Below are positions 22,175 through 32,960 of a DNA stretch of 64,000 bases, in pieces. The first letter of the stretch is position 1. Each line of letters begins with the position of its first letter. A program made the position numbers and the translations under genes. The notes under the pieces are model-generated. The model did no database searches, was not told the DNA's origin, and saw only the letters and a list, made by a program, of their open reading frames with translations. Location of the stretch: contig JAWPHD010003282.1 in the NCBI GenBank assembly GCA_037043455.1, positions 159,424-223,423 on the forward strand, read 5' to 3'. The stretch is from Cyrtodaria siliqua (Eukaryota; Mollusca; Bivalvia; Adapedonta; Hiatellidae).

Positions 22175-22440
22175 TTAACAAATAATGTATGGTGCTAAGG
22201 TCCATATACAAGTTTATGGACTGGGCAGTCAGACCTCAAGTTTATGGACTGGGCAGTCAGACCTCAAGTTAATGGATTGGGCAGTCAGATCTAGCATGTT
22301 TTATGGACCGAAGCGAAACTGAGGTCCATACAACCTGGTTCCGGACTAAAATTGATATAGAACACTGATACAACACTCTAGGTCTAACTGCCCAGTCCAT
22401 AAACTTGCATATAGATCGGAACACCTTACATTATTTGTTA
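22175..22440. repeat. Fold-back repeat with a tandem 34-bp arm
   Basis: AACAAATAATGTATGGTGCT and AAGTTTATGGACTGGGCAGT on the left recur inverted at 22,383-22,440. The left arm carries three ~34-bp tandem copies of TATGGACTGGGCAGTCAGA (22,211-22,290), while the right arm has one. Probably a small TIR element with an expanded left arm. Confidence 0.75.
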
Positions 22441-22479
22441 TATTATTCTGAATCTGACCAACAAATTAAAACAATACAA

Positions 22480-22840
22480 GTTTCAAGTTTTATTAAAAAA
22501 GTCATGGCTCATTAAGACATACAAACATTTATCAAAGTAAACAAATAGTGACAGCAAAATGGAATGAAGAAAAATAAAATAATGAATCTGAATGGAGAAT
22601 GAGTGCAATATACACATTCTTATTTACAAATAGATAATATCGTTTTAAGGACAAATTTACAAAACTTCAATTAAAATTGATTAACAATAGACACATTTTC
22701 GATACCCCATACCTCGGACCCATATAATAAAATAGGTACAATCATAGTGTTAAACAAATGTAACTTCAAATCTATGGGAAGTAGTAATTGCATACGTTTT
22801 ATGTTAAAGTTGACGTCGGTTTTTTTACACATCTGAAACT
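22480..22840 (-). pseudogene. 3' part of a CR1-like LINE (RT C-terminal end and tail)
   Basis: The minus strand at about 22,790-22,690 reads LFNTMIVPILLYGSEVWG, a hallmark just after the RT palm/thumb in CR1-like LINEs. It then decays into non-coding sequence with AATAAA near 22,490, the 3' end. Truncated at the 5' side. Confidence 0.75.
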
Positions 22841-22860
22841 ATATCTCTCGAACCGGGGCC

Positions 22861-23052
22861 TGTCACAATCACAGAATAGCGACCGGATGACGTCACATTG
22901 CCCAAATAAGGAAATATGGAAAAGATGTCACTTGTTTTTCTTTATATAATATGAGACATATTTTAAAAATTGCATTGGAACATATTTAAATGCATCACTG
23001 TCATTGATTCTTTCCCGAGTCAGTCCCAACCACTCTTGGCCACCCTGTGACA
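22861..23052 (+). repeat. Older, diverged fragment of an LTR related to the adjacent gypsy element
   Basis: From about 22,945 to TGTGACA at 23,046-23,052 the sequence parallels the last ~110 bp of the gypsy LTR (shared TCATTGATTCTTTCC and CCTGTGACA) with many differences. A TGTCACA at 22,861 may be its left end. It sits 41 bp upstream of the new element. Confidence 0.6.
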
Positions 23053-23093
23053 ACCATGCAACAAGGACATTATCAAAACATGTATAGAGTATG

Positions 23094-24642
23094 TGTCACA
23101 AAATGTCACGGGTAGAGCGTACTGGTCGTATATAGCTCTTGTATCGGTTACACCCAAAATCTATTGTTCGAGTTGAAACAATTTCACAATATGCATGATC
23201 TATTCATGTAACACGTAAAAGCGTGCACATTTTAAGTGGCCGCCAGAGAGGCCGTGTCATAAGTTTAGTTTTGTGCTAATGCAGGTAAACGTATAGGTAT
23301 ATTTTCCTTAAACGGCAAAATTGTATAAGGGGCCTCTCGTGTTGATTCAATACTGTAGATTTAGCCACGTTTGTCACGGACTGAACGGGGGAAATAATGA
23401 TTTGGGCGTAATGTTTGCTATAAAACCCATTGTCTTCTAGCTTTCGCCGGGATCATCGATAGTACTTTGTTGGAACAGAGATTGGACGGCAAATTTCACA
23501 GGCAACATGTGGTTAGTAGTTTTATTAAACATTTATCGTATATTTGTATTCAGTGGGCGGCGCCATCTTGTTTGGCGGTTACGACATCCGGTTAGCATTG
23601 AAGTTTCTCAAACATAACTTTAGACTAGCATATGATTTTGAAGTTACTTTATTAGATGTAATTATTGTAATTGATCATAAATTGTAAAACAATATTAATT
23701 TGATAACAGTGGATAATAGGTGCATTAGTTAACGTTGGCGTATAACTCAGTGATTGTAATACACGATTGTTAACATTAGTTAACAATGAGATGAGTGACA
23801 AGAATAAATGCGTGCATGCATAACTCAGTGAGTGTAATATACGAGTAATTTGATCATGTTTATATTACATGTATTAGGGGCATTGATTAACAGCGACGTA
23901 CATAGCGTATACATGGCGTTGTAGAATATGTATACATTGCTACTCATCATTAGTACAGCTTACATATATTGATTGAATAATGATTTGTTTGGGTAATGGT
24001 AATTATGCAAGATTGTTATGTTTGTCAACCGACATCTAAAACGTATGTATAATTACAGCCTAAGCCATCCAGGATATAAGCCATCCAGGGTTGGAGTAAG
24101 CCATCTAGGTTTGGATATCCAGGAGTGGAGCTAATCTTCCACGATTAACGTTACAAGCGGTGGAGACGGTCCCCGTACCTGCTCAGCCAGGTTTTACTAA
24201 CGACAACCCCCGGGACACAAGGTGGGCCCGTTACCAGTCCTCACTGGAGGAATATCATTCACAATCTCAGTGGAGATTAACTATCATTGCATCGCGTCAC
24301 CAACCCTTACAGAAGGCATTTGATGACAATCATCCATTGAATTCGCGCATCATCATCTTCATGAGCTCTCGCGCATCACAGTTATCGCGCTAGATCAACA
24401 TTGTTATAGCTTTAACAACACTTTAGTGTCTTAGGCATTCAGTATTTATAACAATTCTAAGAACGTCTTAAACGTTCAGGAGAACATTCTTTTCATAGTT
24501 CATTTGTGTATTCGCTTGTTTTTTTTAGATAATTGTATATATATTAAACATATTTTAAAAGTTGCATTAAACTTATGTAAATGCATTCACCGTCATTGAT
24601 TCTTTCCTGAGTTAGCCCAACCACTAAGGTCATCCTGTGACA
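23094..24642 (+). repeat. 5' LTR of the gypsy element
   Basis: TGTCACA...TGTGACA, 1,549 bp. Carries an extra ~24 bp by tandem duplication of AAGCCATCCAGG-type sequence near 24,060 compared with the 3' LTR. Contains GGCGCCATCTTG, a YY1-like site, at about 23,559-23,570, and AT-rich promoter-like sequence. A 77-codon open frame (24,160-24,393) present in both LTRs has no recognisable domain. Confidence 0.95.
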
Positions 24643-24644
24643 AC

Positions 24645-24662
24645 TGGTGTCAGAAGTGGGAT
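24645..24662 (+). other. Primer-binding site of the gypsy element
   Basis: TGGTGTCAGAAGTGGGAT begins 2 bp after the 5' LTR, the standard position for the tRNA primer site, and has the TGG start complementary to a tRNA CCA end. I do not assign the tRNA. The following ~650 bp (to 25,309) are untranslated leader. Confidence 0.8.
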
Positions 24663-25309
24663 TTCGGGCGACTACGGAGGGAAAGAATCAATAAGTGATC
24701 TTTATTATGATATACTAAATCTCTACTTATTATTTTAGAATTGTGTACCACCCTCTGATCCATCAGGGCGACTGTCGACGATCACGGCCACAGCTTGGAA
24801 GACAAGTCAAGACACGACAAGGGTAGGGTGAGTCCAAACTGTTGTTTTGTCCGTTCTTTCCTTGGCGCGAGTTCGCAGTGGTCTACACGAGTGGGTCTGA
24901 GGCACTTTTGCTCAATAATTTGGGTGTTTGTTTTTACCTCCCTTGATATACACATAGTATCCAATTAGGTTGGCGAACAAGACGTTCTACTCATGTTGTG
25001 ACACTCGAGTATACTTATAGTGATGGGAGAAGTAAATATACATGTACATGTTATACACATTTCGATGATTGTTTAAGGTTTATGTCCAATATCAAACATA
25101 GATATTTTATGTAATGTATATGTTTTGTGGAAGCTAGATACTATCTATACATAACCGTTAGTAGTTAGCGCTAGTACAAATGTGTATGTAACTTGTCCTA
25201 TGATGATGCCCAGGTATTTACTGAGGACACAGTGACTTACCATTAGTAGTTAGTTGAGTAGAATTATTAGTGACGTGTGTATTGTAATTATTGTAGTGTG
25301 TAGTTCACA

Positions 25310-26226
25310 ATGTCTATAGACATGACGTCCATAAAGGATCTTACGGAAATGGGTAAGGAGTTAGGTTATGCTGGAGAGGAGCTTAGAACCTTTGTTAAAG
25401 ACGAACAGGCTAGGGAAAGGGAATTTAGACTGAAGGAAAGAGAATTAGCAAAGCGGGAAAGGGATGAAGAGAAAGATAGGTTAGAATTCGAAAGTAGACT
25501 AGCTAAAGAGAAGCTAGATGCTGAGAAAGATAGGTTAGAATTCGAAAGTAGACTAGCTAAAGAGAAGCTAGATGCTGAGAAAGATAGGTTAGAAGTAGAA
25601 GGTAGACTAGTTAAAGATAAGCTAGAATTAGAAAGTAGATTAGCCACAGAGAAGTTAGAATTAGAAAGTAGATTAGCTAAAGAGAAGCTAGATGCTGATA
25701 AAGAGAAGCTAGAATTAGAAGGCAGGTTAGCTAAAGAGACGCGAGATGATGAAAGTAGAATAATAAGGGAGAAGCAAGAGTTAGAACATGAGAGGTTCGA
25801 AACAGATGGTAGACTAGCTAAGGCTAAGATGACAATGGAAAGGGAGCAAAATATAGTTATTCTGGGAAGTTAAAAGGTTCGAAGTTACCATACTTTGATG
25901 CTGACAAAGATAACATGGACAGTTACTTGTTACGGTTCGAGCGTTATGCTGAGTTACAGGAATGGACCAAAGATAAGTGGGCAGTTCATTTAAGTGCGTT
26001 ATTGAGAGGCAAGGCCTTAGATGTATTTTCTAGATTACCTAGTTTAGATGCTCTTGACTATGACAAGTTAAAGGATGCTCTTTTAAAGAGATTTGAGCTA
26101 ACTGAAGAAGGTTTTAGAAAGCGGTTTAGAGCTTGCTTGCCTGAGAAAGGCGAGTCATTTATTCAGTTCATTAGTAGATCTAGAAATTACTTAGATAGGT
26201 GGTTAGAGTTAGGAAAGGTAGCGTAG
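25310..26226 (+). pseudogene. Gag, N-terminal part, broken by a frameshift and a stop
   Basis: The first open segment (25,310-25,873, 187 codons) is a highly charged Glu/Lys/Arg coiled coil with an exact 18-residue tandem repeat (EFESRLAKEKLDAEKDRL type). Coding then continues in another frame, a one-base change near 25,845-25,855 in an A-run. The second segment (25,915-26,226) has the capsid-like pattern MDSYLLRFERYAELQEWTKD, WAVHLSALLRGKALDVFSRL and ALLKRFELTEEGFRKRF. A TAG at 26,224-26,226 then interrupts the frame that continues into the large pol ORF. Gag would package element RNA in cytoplasmic particles; this copy cannot make it intact unless the breaks are bypassed. Confidence 0.85.
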
Positions 26227-26250
26227 ACTTATCAGGGCCTCATAGATTTC

Positions 26251-29200
26251 TTGTTGCGGGACCAGCTATTCAATGTTTGTAGTAGAGATCTGTTCTTATT
26301 TCTTAAAGAAAGAAAACTAACTAGTGTAAATGAAATGGCAACTCAAGCAGATCAGTTTGCCGAGGCTAGAGGCGGAGCTCATAATGTAGTGTCGAAAGAC
26401 AGAACTTTTAGAGATAGACAAGGGGACGATCATAAACAGAAAGGCCATAGTGGAAACTATAGAGGTGGAGGTAGTTCGATGGGTGCTCGAGGAGGTAGCA
26501 ATAGTGGTAACATAGGTAGACCTTTTATTCGTTGTCGTCACTGTAATGGGAATCATGCTTCACATGAGTGTAGGAAAGCGGTGAAAGTGTCCGCTGTCGT
26601 AGACAATTTTAGTGACAATAGTAGAGTGGACAACAATGTAGGTAGTCCGAACCAAGGTTTTAACAACCCATGGAATTTCGGTAGAGGTGGTCAAAACCGA
26701 GGTAGAGGTAGAGGCAGAGGTAGTAATAGTCCGGTTATTAAAACCGAGAGTAGTAGCTGTTGTGTTAAAGCGGATGGTGTAATGGCGAAGATCGGAACAT
26801 GTCTCTTTCCGTATGCAAATCTTCCAACGGCAGATGGTAGAGTGAAAGGCACGGACGTAATTGTAATGAGGGATACAGGTTGTACAGGTGTGGTAGTTAG
26901 GCGTAGTTTAGTTACGGATGACCAGTTGGTAGGTAAACAGTCACCGTTTATGTTGTTAAATAAGTCGGTAGAGCACGTGCCAATAGCGAGAATAGATGTA
27001 GATACACCTTTCTTTAAAGGGACTACAGAGGCACTATGTATGGATGACCCGATGTATGATTTAACGATAAAGAACATAGATGGTTCAGCACTTCCGGTAA
27101 TGTCCGATTTTAGAAGTAGCATAAGTAATGCCGTAGAGACTAGAGCGCAGGTTCAGAAGCAAGCTCAGGCTTATAGAAAATTAAAGGTTCCTGCAGCCGT
27201 AGGTGACATATCTAAAGCGGAGTTTATAGAAACACAAACTCAAGATGAGTCATTAGGTCCTTGTAAGGTGAAGGCCAAGGATGGTGTAGTGAAGAAGTGT
27301 AAAGGGTCCGGTAGTTGTAAGTTTGTACATAAGAATAGGTTATTGTACAGAGAATTTGAAGATAGTGGTAGTAGACAGTTTCACCAATTAGTGGTACCTA
27401 CCCAGTATAGAACGACAGTGCTTAAGGTAGCTCATGAGTCGATTATGGGAGGTCATTTAGGCGTAAAGAAAACGTCAGATAGAGTATTGGCAGAATTTTA
27501 TTGGCCAGGCGTTAGTGGAGATGTAACTAGGTATTGTAGGTCCTGCGATGTATGCCAAAGGACAGTACCAAAAGGTCGAGTGACCAAAGTACATTTAGGT
27601 CAGATGCCACTGATAGATACACCATTTAAGAGGATAGCCGTAGACATAGTTGGACCAATTTTTCCAGTGTCGGATAGGAAAAATAGGTACATTTTAACCA
27701 TGGTAGACTATGCAACTAGGTATCCGGAGGCAGTAGCATTGCCCTCAATTGAAACTGAGAGAGTAGCTGAGGCATTAGTTGATATGTTTAGTAGGCTAGG
27801 TGTACCAGAGGAAATGCTGACTGATTGTGGGTCACAGTTTACGTCAGAACTTATGGCTGAAGTAAGCAGGTTATTGTCTTTGCGTCAAATCATGACAACA
27901 CCATATCACCCTATGTGTAACGGGTTAGTCGAACGATTTAACGGGACGTTAAAGCAAATGTTACGGCGTATGTGTACCGAGAGACCTAAAGATTGGGACA
28001 AGTATCTCAATGCTTTATTGTTTGCATTTAGAGAGGTTCCACAAGAGAGTTTAGGATTTTCTCCGTTTGAGTTATTGTACGGTAGGTCAGTTAGAGGTCC
28101 CATGAGGATTCTTAGAGAGATGTGGGCAGGTGAAGTAGATAGTGATGAGGTTAAGACTACATATCAGTATGTTTTAGATCTGCAGGAGAAACTAGAGGAG
28201 ACTTGTAAGATAGCTCAAAGTCAGTTAGTTAAGGCAAGTACCAAGTATAAACGGTACTATGACCAAAAAGCTAGAGCTAGGAAGTTTAAGATAGATGACC
28301 AGGTGCTACTGTTACTCCCGACCGACAATAACAAGTTGTTATTACAATGGAAAAGTCCGTTTTACGTTAGAGGGATAGTGAACACTATGGATTACCGTAT
28401 CGAGATAAACGGAAAGTTAAAGACCTTTCATGCGAATATGCTGAAAGAGTATATCAGTAGAACCGATAATGGGCAACAAGGGGTGTTAACCGTAGTTAAT
28501 GTTGCAGTTATTGAGGATAGTGAGGAAGACAGTAGTGAGGACACTAGTCCCATGTATTTTCCCATTAGTATAGGTAAGGAGACAGCAGCCGATGTAGACA
28601 TATCGGGCATGCTTAGTGTAGAGCAGCAACGAGAGATGGGTAGTTTACTCTCGGAGTTCAGTGATGTCTTGTCCGAAAACCCGGGGCAGACAGATGGAGT
28701 GCAACATGATATTGTACTCACATCAGGGGAACCAATAAGAATTGAGGGGTATCCCATTCCATTTCACTCCCGATCAATTGTTGATGAGGAGGTGAAAGAC
28801 ATGTTGAAATTGGGTGTCATCGAACCTTCAAACGCCCCATTTTCATCCCCAGTCGTACTTATTAAGAAGAAAGATGGGTCAATTCGATTCTGTATCGATT
28901 TTAGGCAGCTCAATAAACGTACCATCTTTGATGCAGAGCCAATGCCTAATATTGAGGAGGTATTCTCTAAACTTGCGGGATATTCGTATTTCTCCAAGTT
29001 AGACCTCAGTAAAGGTTATTGGCAAGTCCCACTTTCAGACCGAGCTAAAGAGATGACCTCCTTCGAAACTTCGCAAGGACTTTTTAAGTTCAAGGTCATG
29101 CCCTTTGGTCTCGTAAACGCCCCAGCAACATTCTGTAGGTTAATGAGGAAAGTCCTGAAGGATTTGTCCAACACAGACAGTTTTGTAGATGACATCCTGG

Positions 29201-29988
29201 TGTTTACAACAACATTTGAAGACCATATTAAGGCTCTACCTAATCTGTTGGAACGGCTACGCCGGTTTAAGCTGACTGCAAAACCTAGCAAGTGTCACAT
29301 AGGTTACGCAGATATAGAGTGTCTGGGTCATGTTGTCGGGAGGGACCAGAAATTGAAACCCAACCCCGACAAGGTTAAGGCAATTCAGGAAGCACCAAGA
29401 CCCGAGACAAAGAAACAAGTTAGGTCATTTTTAGGGTTGGCGGGTTTTTACAGGAAGTTTATTCCAAACTTTTCGGCTATAGCTGCACCTTTGTCAGACT
29501 TGACAAAGAAAGGTCAACCCAATAGGATAACTTGGGGGGAAAGCCAGGAGCGAGCTTTTGTCTCTTTAAAGGGGAGTCTGGTCAAAACCCCAATACTAAA
29601 ATTACCTGAACTTGACCAGGAGTTTATCCTCAGAACGGATGCCTCCGATATCGGGGTGGGTGCAGTCCTACTGCAAGAGCAAGATGGATGTAGTCTCCCC
29701 GTGGCTTACGCAAGTCGGAAACTATTACCCCGGGAATGTAACTACTCTGTTATCGAAAGGGAGTGTCTTGCAGTAGTGTGGGGTGTCAGTAAATTCCACC
29801 GATATGTTTTTGGTAAGGAATTTGTCTTGGAGACTGACCACCAACCGTTAGCTTATATGAATAAAGCAAAGGTAGCTAACAGTAGGTTAATGAGGTGGGC
29901 ACTGACTCTGCAGCCTTACCGGATGAAAATTAAAGCGATCCGAGGAAAGGACAATATTGGGGCAGACTATTTAAGTCGCCGCACATAA
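26251..29988 (+). CDS. Gag C-terminus/Pol: zinc knuckle, protease, integrase, RT, RNase H
   Basis: 1,245 open codons in the frame of the second gag segment. Domains (residues of this ORF): end of capsid 1-40; basic Gly/Arg-rich region with zinc knuckle CRHCNGNHASHEC (about 94-107, spacing C-x2-C-x3-H-x4-C); protease DTG near 208; integrase zinc finger H-x-H...CRSCDVC about 395-437; integrase catalytic Asp in VDIVGP near 465, Asp in LTDCGSQF near 525 and Glu in LVERFNG near 561 (D-x35-E); linker with acidic stretch about 750-780; RT from about 850 with IKKKDGSIRFCIDFRQLN, KLDLSKGYWQVPL, MPFGLVNAPATF and FVDDILVF near 978; RNase H with DASDIGVGAVL near 1,130 and ETDHQPLAY near 1,196; stop at 29,986-29,988. 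All catalytic residues I can identify are intact. The order PR-IN-RT-RH is atypical for Ty3/gypsy. Confidence 0.95.
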   Translation: MLRDQLFNVCSRDLFLFLKERKLTSVNEMATQADQFAEARGGAHNVVSKDRTFRDRQGDDHKQKGHSGNYRGGGSSMGARGGSNSGNIGRPFIRCRHCNGNHASHECRKAVKVSAVVDNFSDNSRVDNNVGSPNQGFNNPWNFGRGGQNRGRGRGRGSNSPVIKTESSSCCVKADGVMAKIGTCLFPYANLPTADGRVKGTDVIVMRDTGCTGVVVRRSLVTDDQLVGKQSPFMLLNKSVEHVPIARIDVDTPFFKGTTEALCMDDPMYDLTIKNIDGSALPVMSDFRSSISNAVETRAQVQKQAQAYRKLKVPAAVGDISKAEFIETQTQDESLGPCKVKAKDGVVKKCKGSGSCKFVHKNRLLYREFEDSGSRQFHQLVVPTQYRTTVLKVAHESIMGGHLGVKKTSDRVLAEFYWPGVSGDVTRYCRSCDVCQRTVPKGRVTKVHLGQMPLIDTPFKRIAVDIVGPIFPVSDRKNRYILTMVDYATRYPEAVALPSIETERVAEALVDMFSRLGVPEEMLTDCGSQFTSELMAEVSRLLSLRQIMTTPYHPMCNGLVERFNGTLKQMLRRMCTERPKDWDKYLNALLFAFREVPQESLGFSPFELLYGRSVRGPMRILREMWAGEVDSDEVKTTYQYVLDLQEKLEETCKIAQSQLVKASTKYKRYYDQKARARKFKIDDQVLLLLPTDNNKLLLQWKSPFYVRGIVNTMDYRIEINGKLKTFHANMLKEYISRTDNGQQGVLTVVNVAVIEDSEEDSSEDTSPMYFPISIGKETAADVDISGMLSVEQQREMGSLLSEFSDVLSENPGQTDGVQHDIVLTSGEPIRIEGYPIPFHSRSIVDEEVKDMLKLGVIEPSNAPFSSPVVLIKKKDGSIRFCIDFRQLNKRTIFDAEPMPNIEEVFSKLAGYSYFSKLDLSKGYWQVPLSDRAKEMTSFETSQGLFKFKVMPFGLVNAPATFCRLMRKVLKDLSNTDSFVDDILVFTTTFEDHIKALPNLLERLRRFKLTAKPSKCHIGYADIECLGHVVGRDQKLKPNPDKVKAIQEAPRPETKKQVRSFLGLAGFYRKFIPNFSAIAAPLSDLTKKGQPNRITWGESQERAFVSLKGSLVKTPILKLPELDQEFILRTDASDIGVGAVLLQEQDGCSLPVAYASRKLLPRECNYSVIERECLAVVWGVSKFHRYVFGKEFVLETDHQPLAYMNKAKVANSRLMRWALTLQPYRMKIKAIRGKDNIGADYLSRRT

Positions 29989-30259
29989 TGACCGGTTTAA
30001 TACAATAGTGTATTGCAGTCTATTATACAAAAGTAGTATATGTTACGACAGGGTAGTGTACAATTGTAGAATAGTGTTGAAATTGTAATTACATACTATA
30101 GTTAGGTTATAACTGCAGTGGTAATAGTTAACATACTCAAGCGATTGAGCGATCAGCTTGTACGTTTTGTCGCTCGTTTGCTCAGAAGAATTAATAGTTT
30201 CTTAACGTGTAAATATTAATTATCATTTTGTTGAATTTTAAAAGTGTAGCACTTTCTTT

Positions 30260-30270
30260 AAGTGGGGAGA
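30260..30270 (+). other. Polypurine tract of the gypsy element
   Basis: AAGTGGGGAGA lies three bases before the 3' LTR, the expected place for plus-strand DNA priming. The 285 bp between the pol stop and the LTR hold nothing else recognisable. Confidence 0.75.
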
Positions 30271-30273
30271 TGT

Positions 30274-31798
30274 TGTCACAAAATGTCACGGGTAGAGCGT
30301 ACTGGTCGTATATAGCTCTTGTATCGGTTACACCCAAAATCTATTGTTCGAGTTGAAACAATTTCACAATATGCATGATCTATTCATGTAACACGTAAAA
30401 GCGTGCACATTTTAAGTGGCCGCCAGAGAGGCCGTGTCATAAGTTTAGTTTTGTGCTAATGCAGGTAAACGTATAGGTATATTTTCCTTAAACGGCAAAA
30501 TTGTATAAGGGGCCTCTCGTGTAGATTCAATACTGTAGATTTAGCCACGTTTGTCACGGACTGAACGGGGGAAATAATGATTTGGGCGTAATGTTTGCTA
30601 TAAAACCCATTGTCTTCTAGCTTTCGCCGGGATCATCGATAGTACTTTGTTGGAACAGAGATTGGACGGCAAATTTCACAGGCAACATGTGGTTAGTAGT
30701 TTTATTAAACTTTTATCGTATATTTGTATTCAGTGGGCGGCGCCATCTTGTTTGGCGGTTACGACATCCGGTTAGCATTGATGTTTCTCAAACATAACTT
30801 TAGACTAGCATATGATTTTGAAGTTACTTTATTAGATGTAATTATTGTAATTGATCATTAATTGTAAAACAATATTAATTTGATAACAGTGGATAATAGG
30901 TGCATTAGTTAACGTTGGCGTATAACTCAGTGATTGTAATACACGATTGTTAACATTAGTTAACAATGAGATGAGTGACAAGAATAAATGCGTGCATGCA
31001 TAACTCAGTGAGTGTAATATACGAGTAATTTGATCATGTTTATATTACATGTATTAGGGGCATTGATTAACAGCGACGTACATAGCGTATACATGGCGTT
31101 GTAGAATATGTATACATTGCTACTCATCATTAGTACAGCTTACATATATTGATTGAATAATGATTTGTTTGGGTAATGGTAATTATGCAAGATTGTTATG
31201 TTTGTCAACCGACATCTAAAACGTATGTATAATTACAGCCATCCAGGGTTGGAGTAAGCCATCTAGGTTTGGATATCCAGGAGTGGAGCTAAGCTTCCAC
31301 GATTAACGTTACAAGCGGTGGAGACGGTCCCCGTACCTGCTCAGCCAGGTTTTACTAACGACAACCCCCGGGACACAAGGTGGGCCCGTTACCAGTCCTC
31401 ACTGGAGGAATATCATTCACAATCTCAGTGGAGATTAACTATCATTGCATCGCGTCATCAACCCTTACAGAAGGCATTTGATGACAATCATCCATTGAAT
31501 TCGCGCATCATCATCTTCATGAGCTCTCGCGCATCACAGTTATCGCGCTAGATCAACATTGTTATAGCTTTAACAACACTTTAGTGTCTTAGACATTCAG
31601 TATTTATAACAATACTAAGAACGTCTTAAACGTTCAGGAGAACATCTTTTCATAGTTCATTTGTGTATTCGCTTGTTTTTTTAGATAATTGTATATATAT
31701 TAAACATATTTTAAAAGTTGCATTAAACGTATGTAAATGCATTCACCGTCATTGATTCTTTCCTGAGTTAGCCCAACCACTAAGGTCATCCTGTGACA
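30274..31798 (+). repeat. 3' LTR of the gypsy element
   Basis: Near-identical to the 5' LTR (TGTCACA...TGTGACA, 1,525 bp), lacking the ~24-bp tandem duplication. It is followed immediately by the target duplication GTATG. Confidence 0.95.
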
Positions 31799-32960
31799 GT
31801 ATGCTCAAGTATGGAAAAAGATACATAAAAATATACATGTTAACCATGACAGCTATTCATGGCTGTGCTTGAAATGTGGGCTACCAAATTTTAGTTCCAG
31901 TTATTTTGATACATCCACCTTTTCCTCTCTCAGCAGCTACAGTGTGCTTGATGACCTGGACCCAGTCCTGACATCTACTCCAAATAAGTCCGAGAAATGT
32001 AGCTCAGAAAAAAACAAAAATCACTCTCGCAAAATAAAAATACTAACTGTTAATTTCAGATCTGTAGTCAGCAAAATAGGTGAGTTTAAAACTCTAGTAA
32101 ACATAGAGAAGCCTGACATTCTCGTTGGCACTGAAACATGGCTAAAACCTGATATTAAAAGTAGTGAGTTTCTACCAGAGGGCTATACCATACACAGAGA
32201 GGATAGGTCTCATGGAGGTAAAAGAAGCGGAGGTGTCTTCATACTGGTAAGTAATCGCGTAAGTAATCGCCTTATTTGCTCTCACCAACCGAAATTCAGA
32301 ACAAACTGTGAAATTACTTGGATAAAGATTGAAATTGTTGGAGCCCAACCTCTTCATATAGGTGCGTATTACAGGCCACATGAACATGATGAAGACACTT
32401 ACAGTCTAGAAGAACTCAGGAAGTCACTAGAACTAGTCAGGAAGAACAAAGGTAATATTTGGTTAATTGGACTCCTGAACTTTCCAAAATTATCATGGGA
32501 TGAAAATATTCCATCCATCAACCAAACTTGCCAGTATCGCAGTGTATATGAAACATTTATTCATATCATTGATGATTTTAACCTCACACAAATGGTGACT
32601 CAACCTACCAGACTGAACAACATTCTTGACCTTTTTCTCACCACAAGTGACACACTCATGCACAAAGTTGACATAATCCCAGGTCTCAGTGACCATAACA
32701 TTGTGTGCGTTGAAGCCAACTTAAAGCCAAAACTGCTTAGGTCTAAACCACGCAAAGTCCATTTCAACAGGAAAGCAGACTGGGAACTCCTTAAAATAAA
32801 AATGGAAAATTTTAAGAACAATCTCTTAAAAAACTACTTGGGTAAATCTGTTCAAGAACTCTGGGATGACTTCACCCAGAACCTTAACAAACACCTTGAT
32901 GAATGTGTACCATCCGAAGTTATTAGAGGTAAGTCTTCTCTACCATGGAGCAAGACATAA
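31799..32960 (+). pseudogene. CR1-like LINE, endonuclease part of ORF2
   Basis: The frame is open from the gypsy border and contains WLCLKCGLPNFSSSYFD (end of a Cys-rich finger), then an apurinic-type endonuclease: ILTVNFRSVVSK, GTETWLKPD, GGVFILVSNR, GAYYRPHEHDEDT, WLIGLLNFPKLSWDE and GLSDHNIVCVE. The usual catalytic Asp-x-Asn of the GDFN motif is replaced by GLLN, so the nuclease is inactive. The 363-codon open part starts at 31,869. The frame ends at 32,958 where an RT-proximal linker begins in another frame. Confidence 0.88.

Larger units (their letters stand above)
23094..31798 (+). mobile_element. Complete Ty3/gypsy LTR retrotransposon with integrase ahead of reverse transcriptase (8,705 bp)
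   Basis: LTRs of 1,549 and 1,525 bp start TGTCACA and end TGTGACA. The target duplication GTATG is perfect on both sides (23,089-23,093 and 31,799-31,803). Internal order is PBS, Gag with coiled coil, CCHC knuckle, protease DTG, integrase (HHCC plus DDE), then RT and RNase H, then a polypurine tract. Integrase before RT is the Ty1/copia order, but the RT, RNase H and integrase motifs are gypsy-like. This combination is known for the Gmr1 clade of Ty3/gypsy elements. No envelope gene. The LTRs differ by one ~24-bp indel and few point changes, so insertion is recent. Two lesions in gag probably make this copy non-autonomous. Confidence 0.93.

Noticed and set aside
24160..24393. 77-codon ORF in each gypsy LTR as a possible accessory gene
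   Set aside because: No recognised domain. It is identical in both copies only because the LTRs are near-identical.
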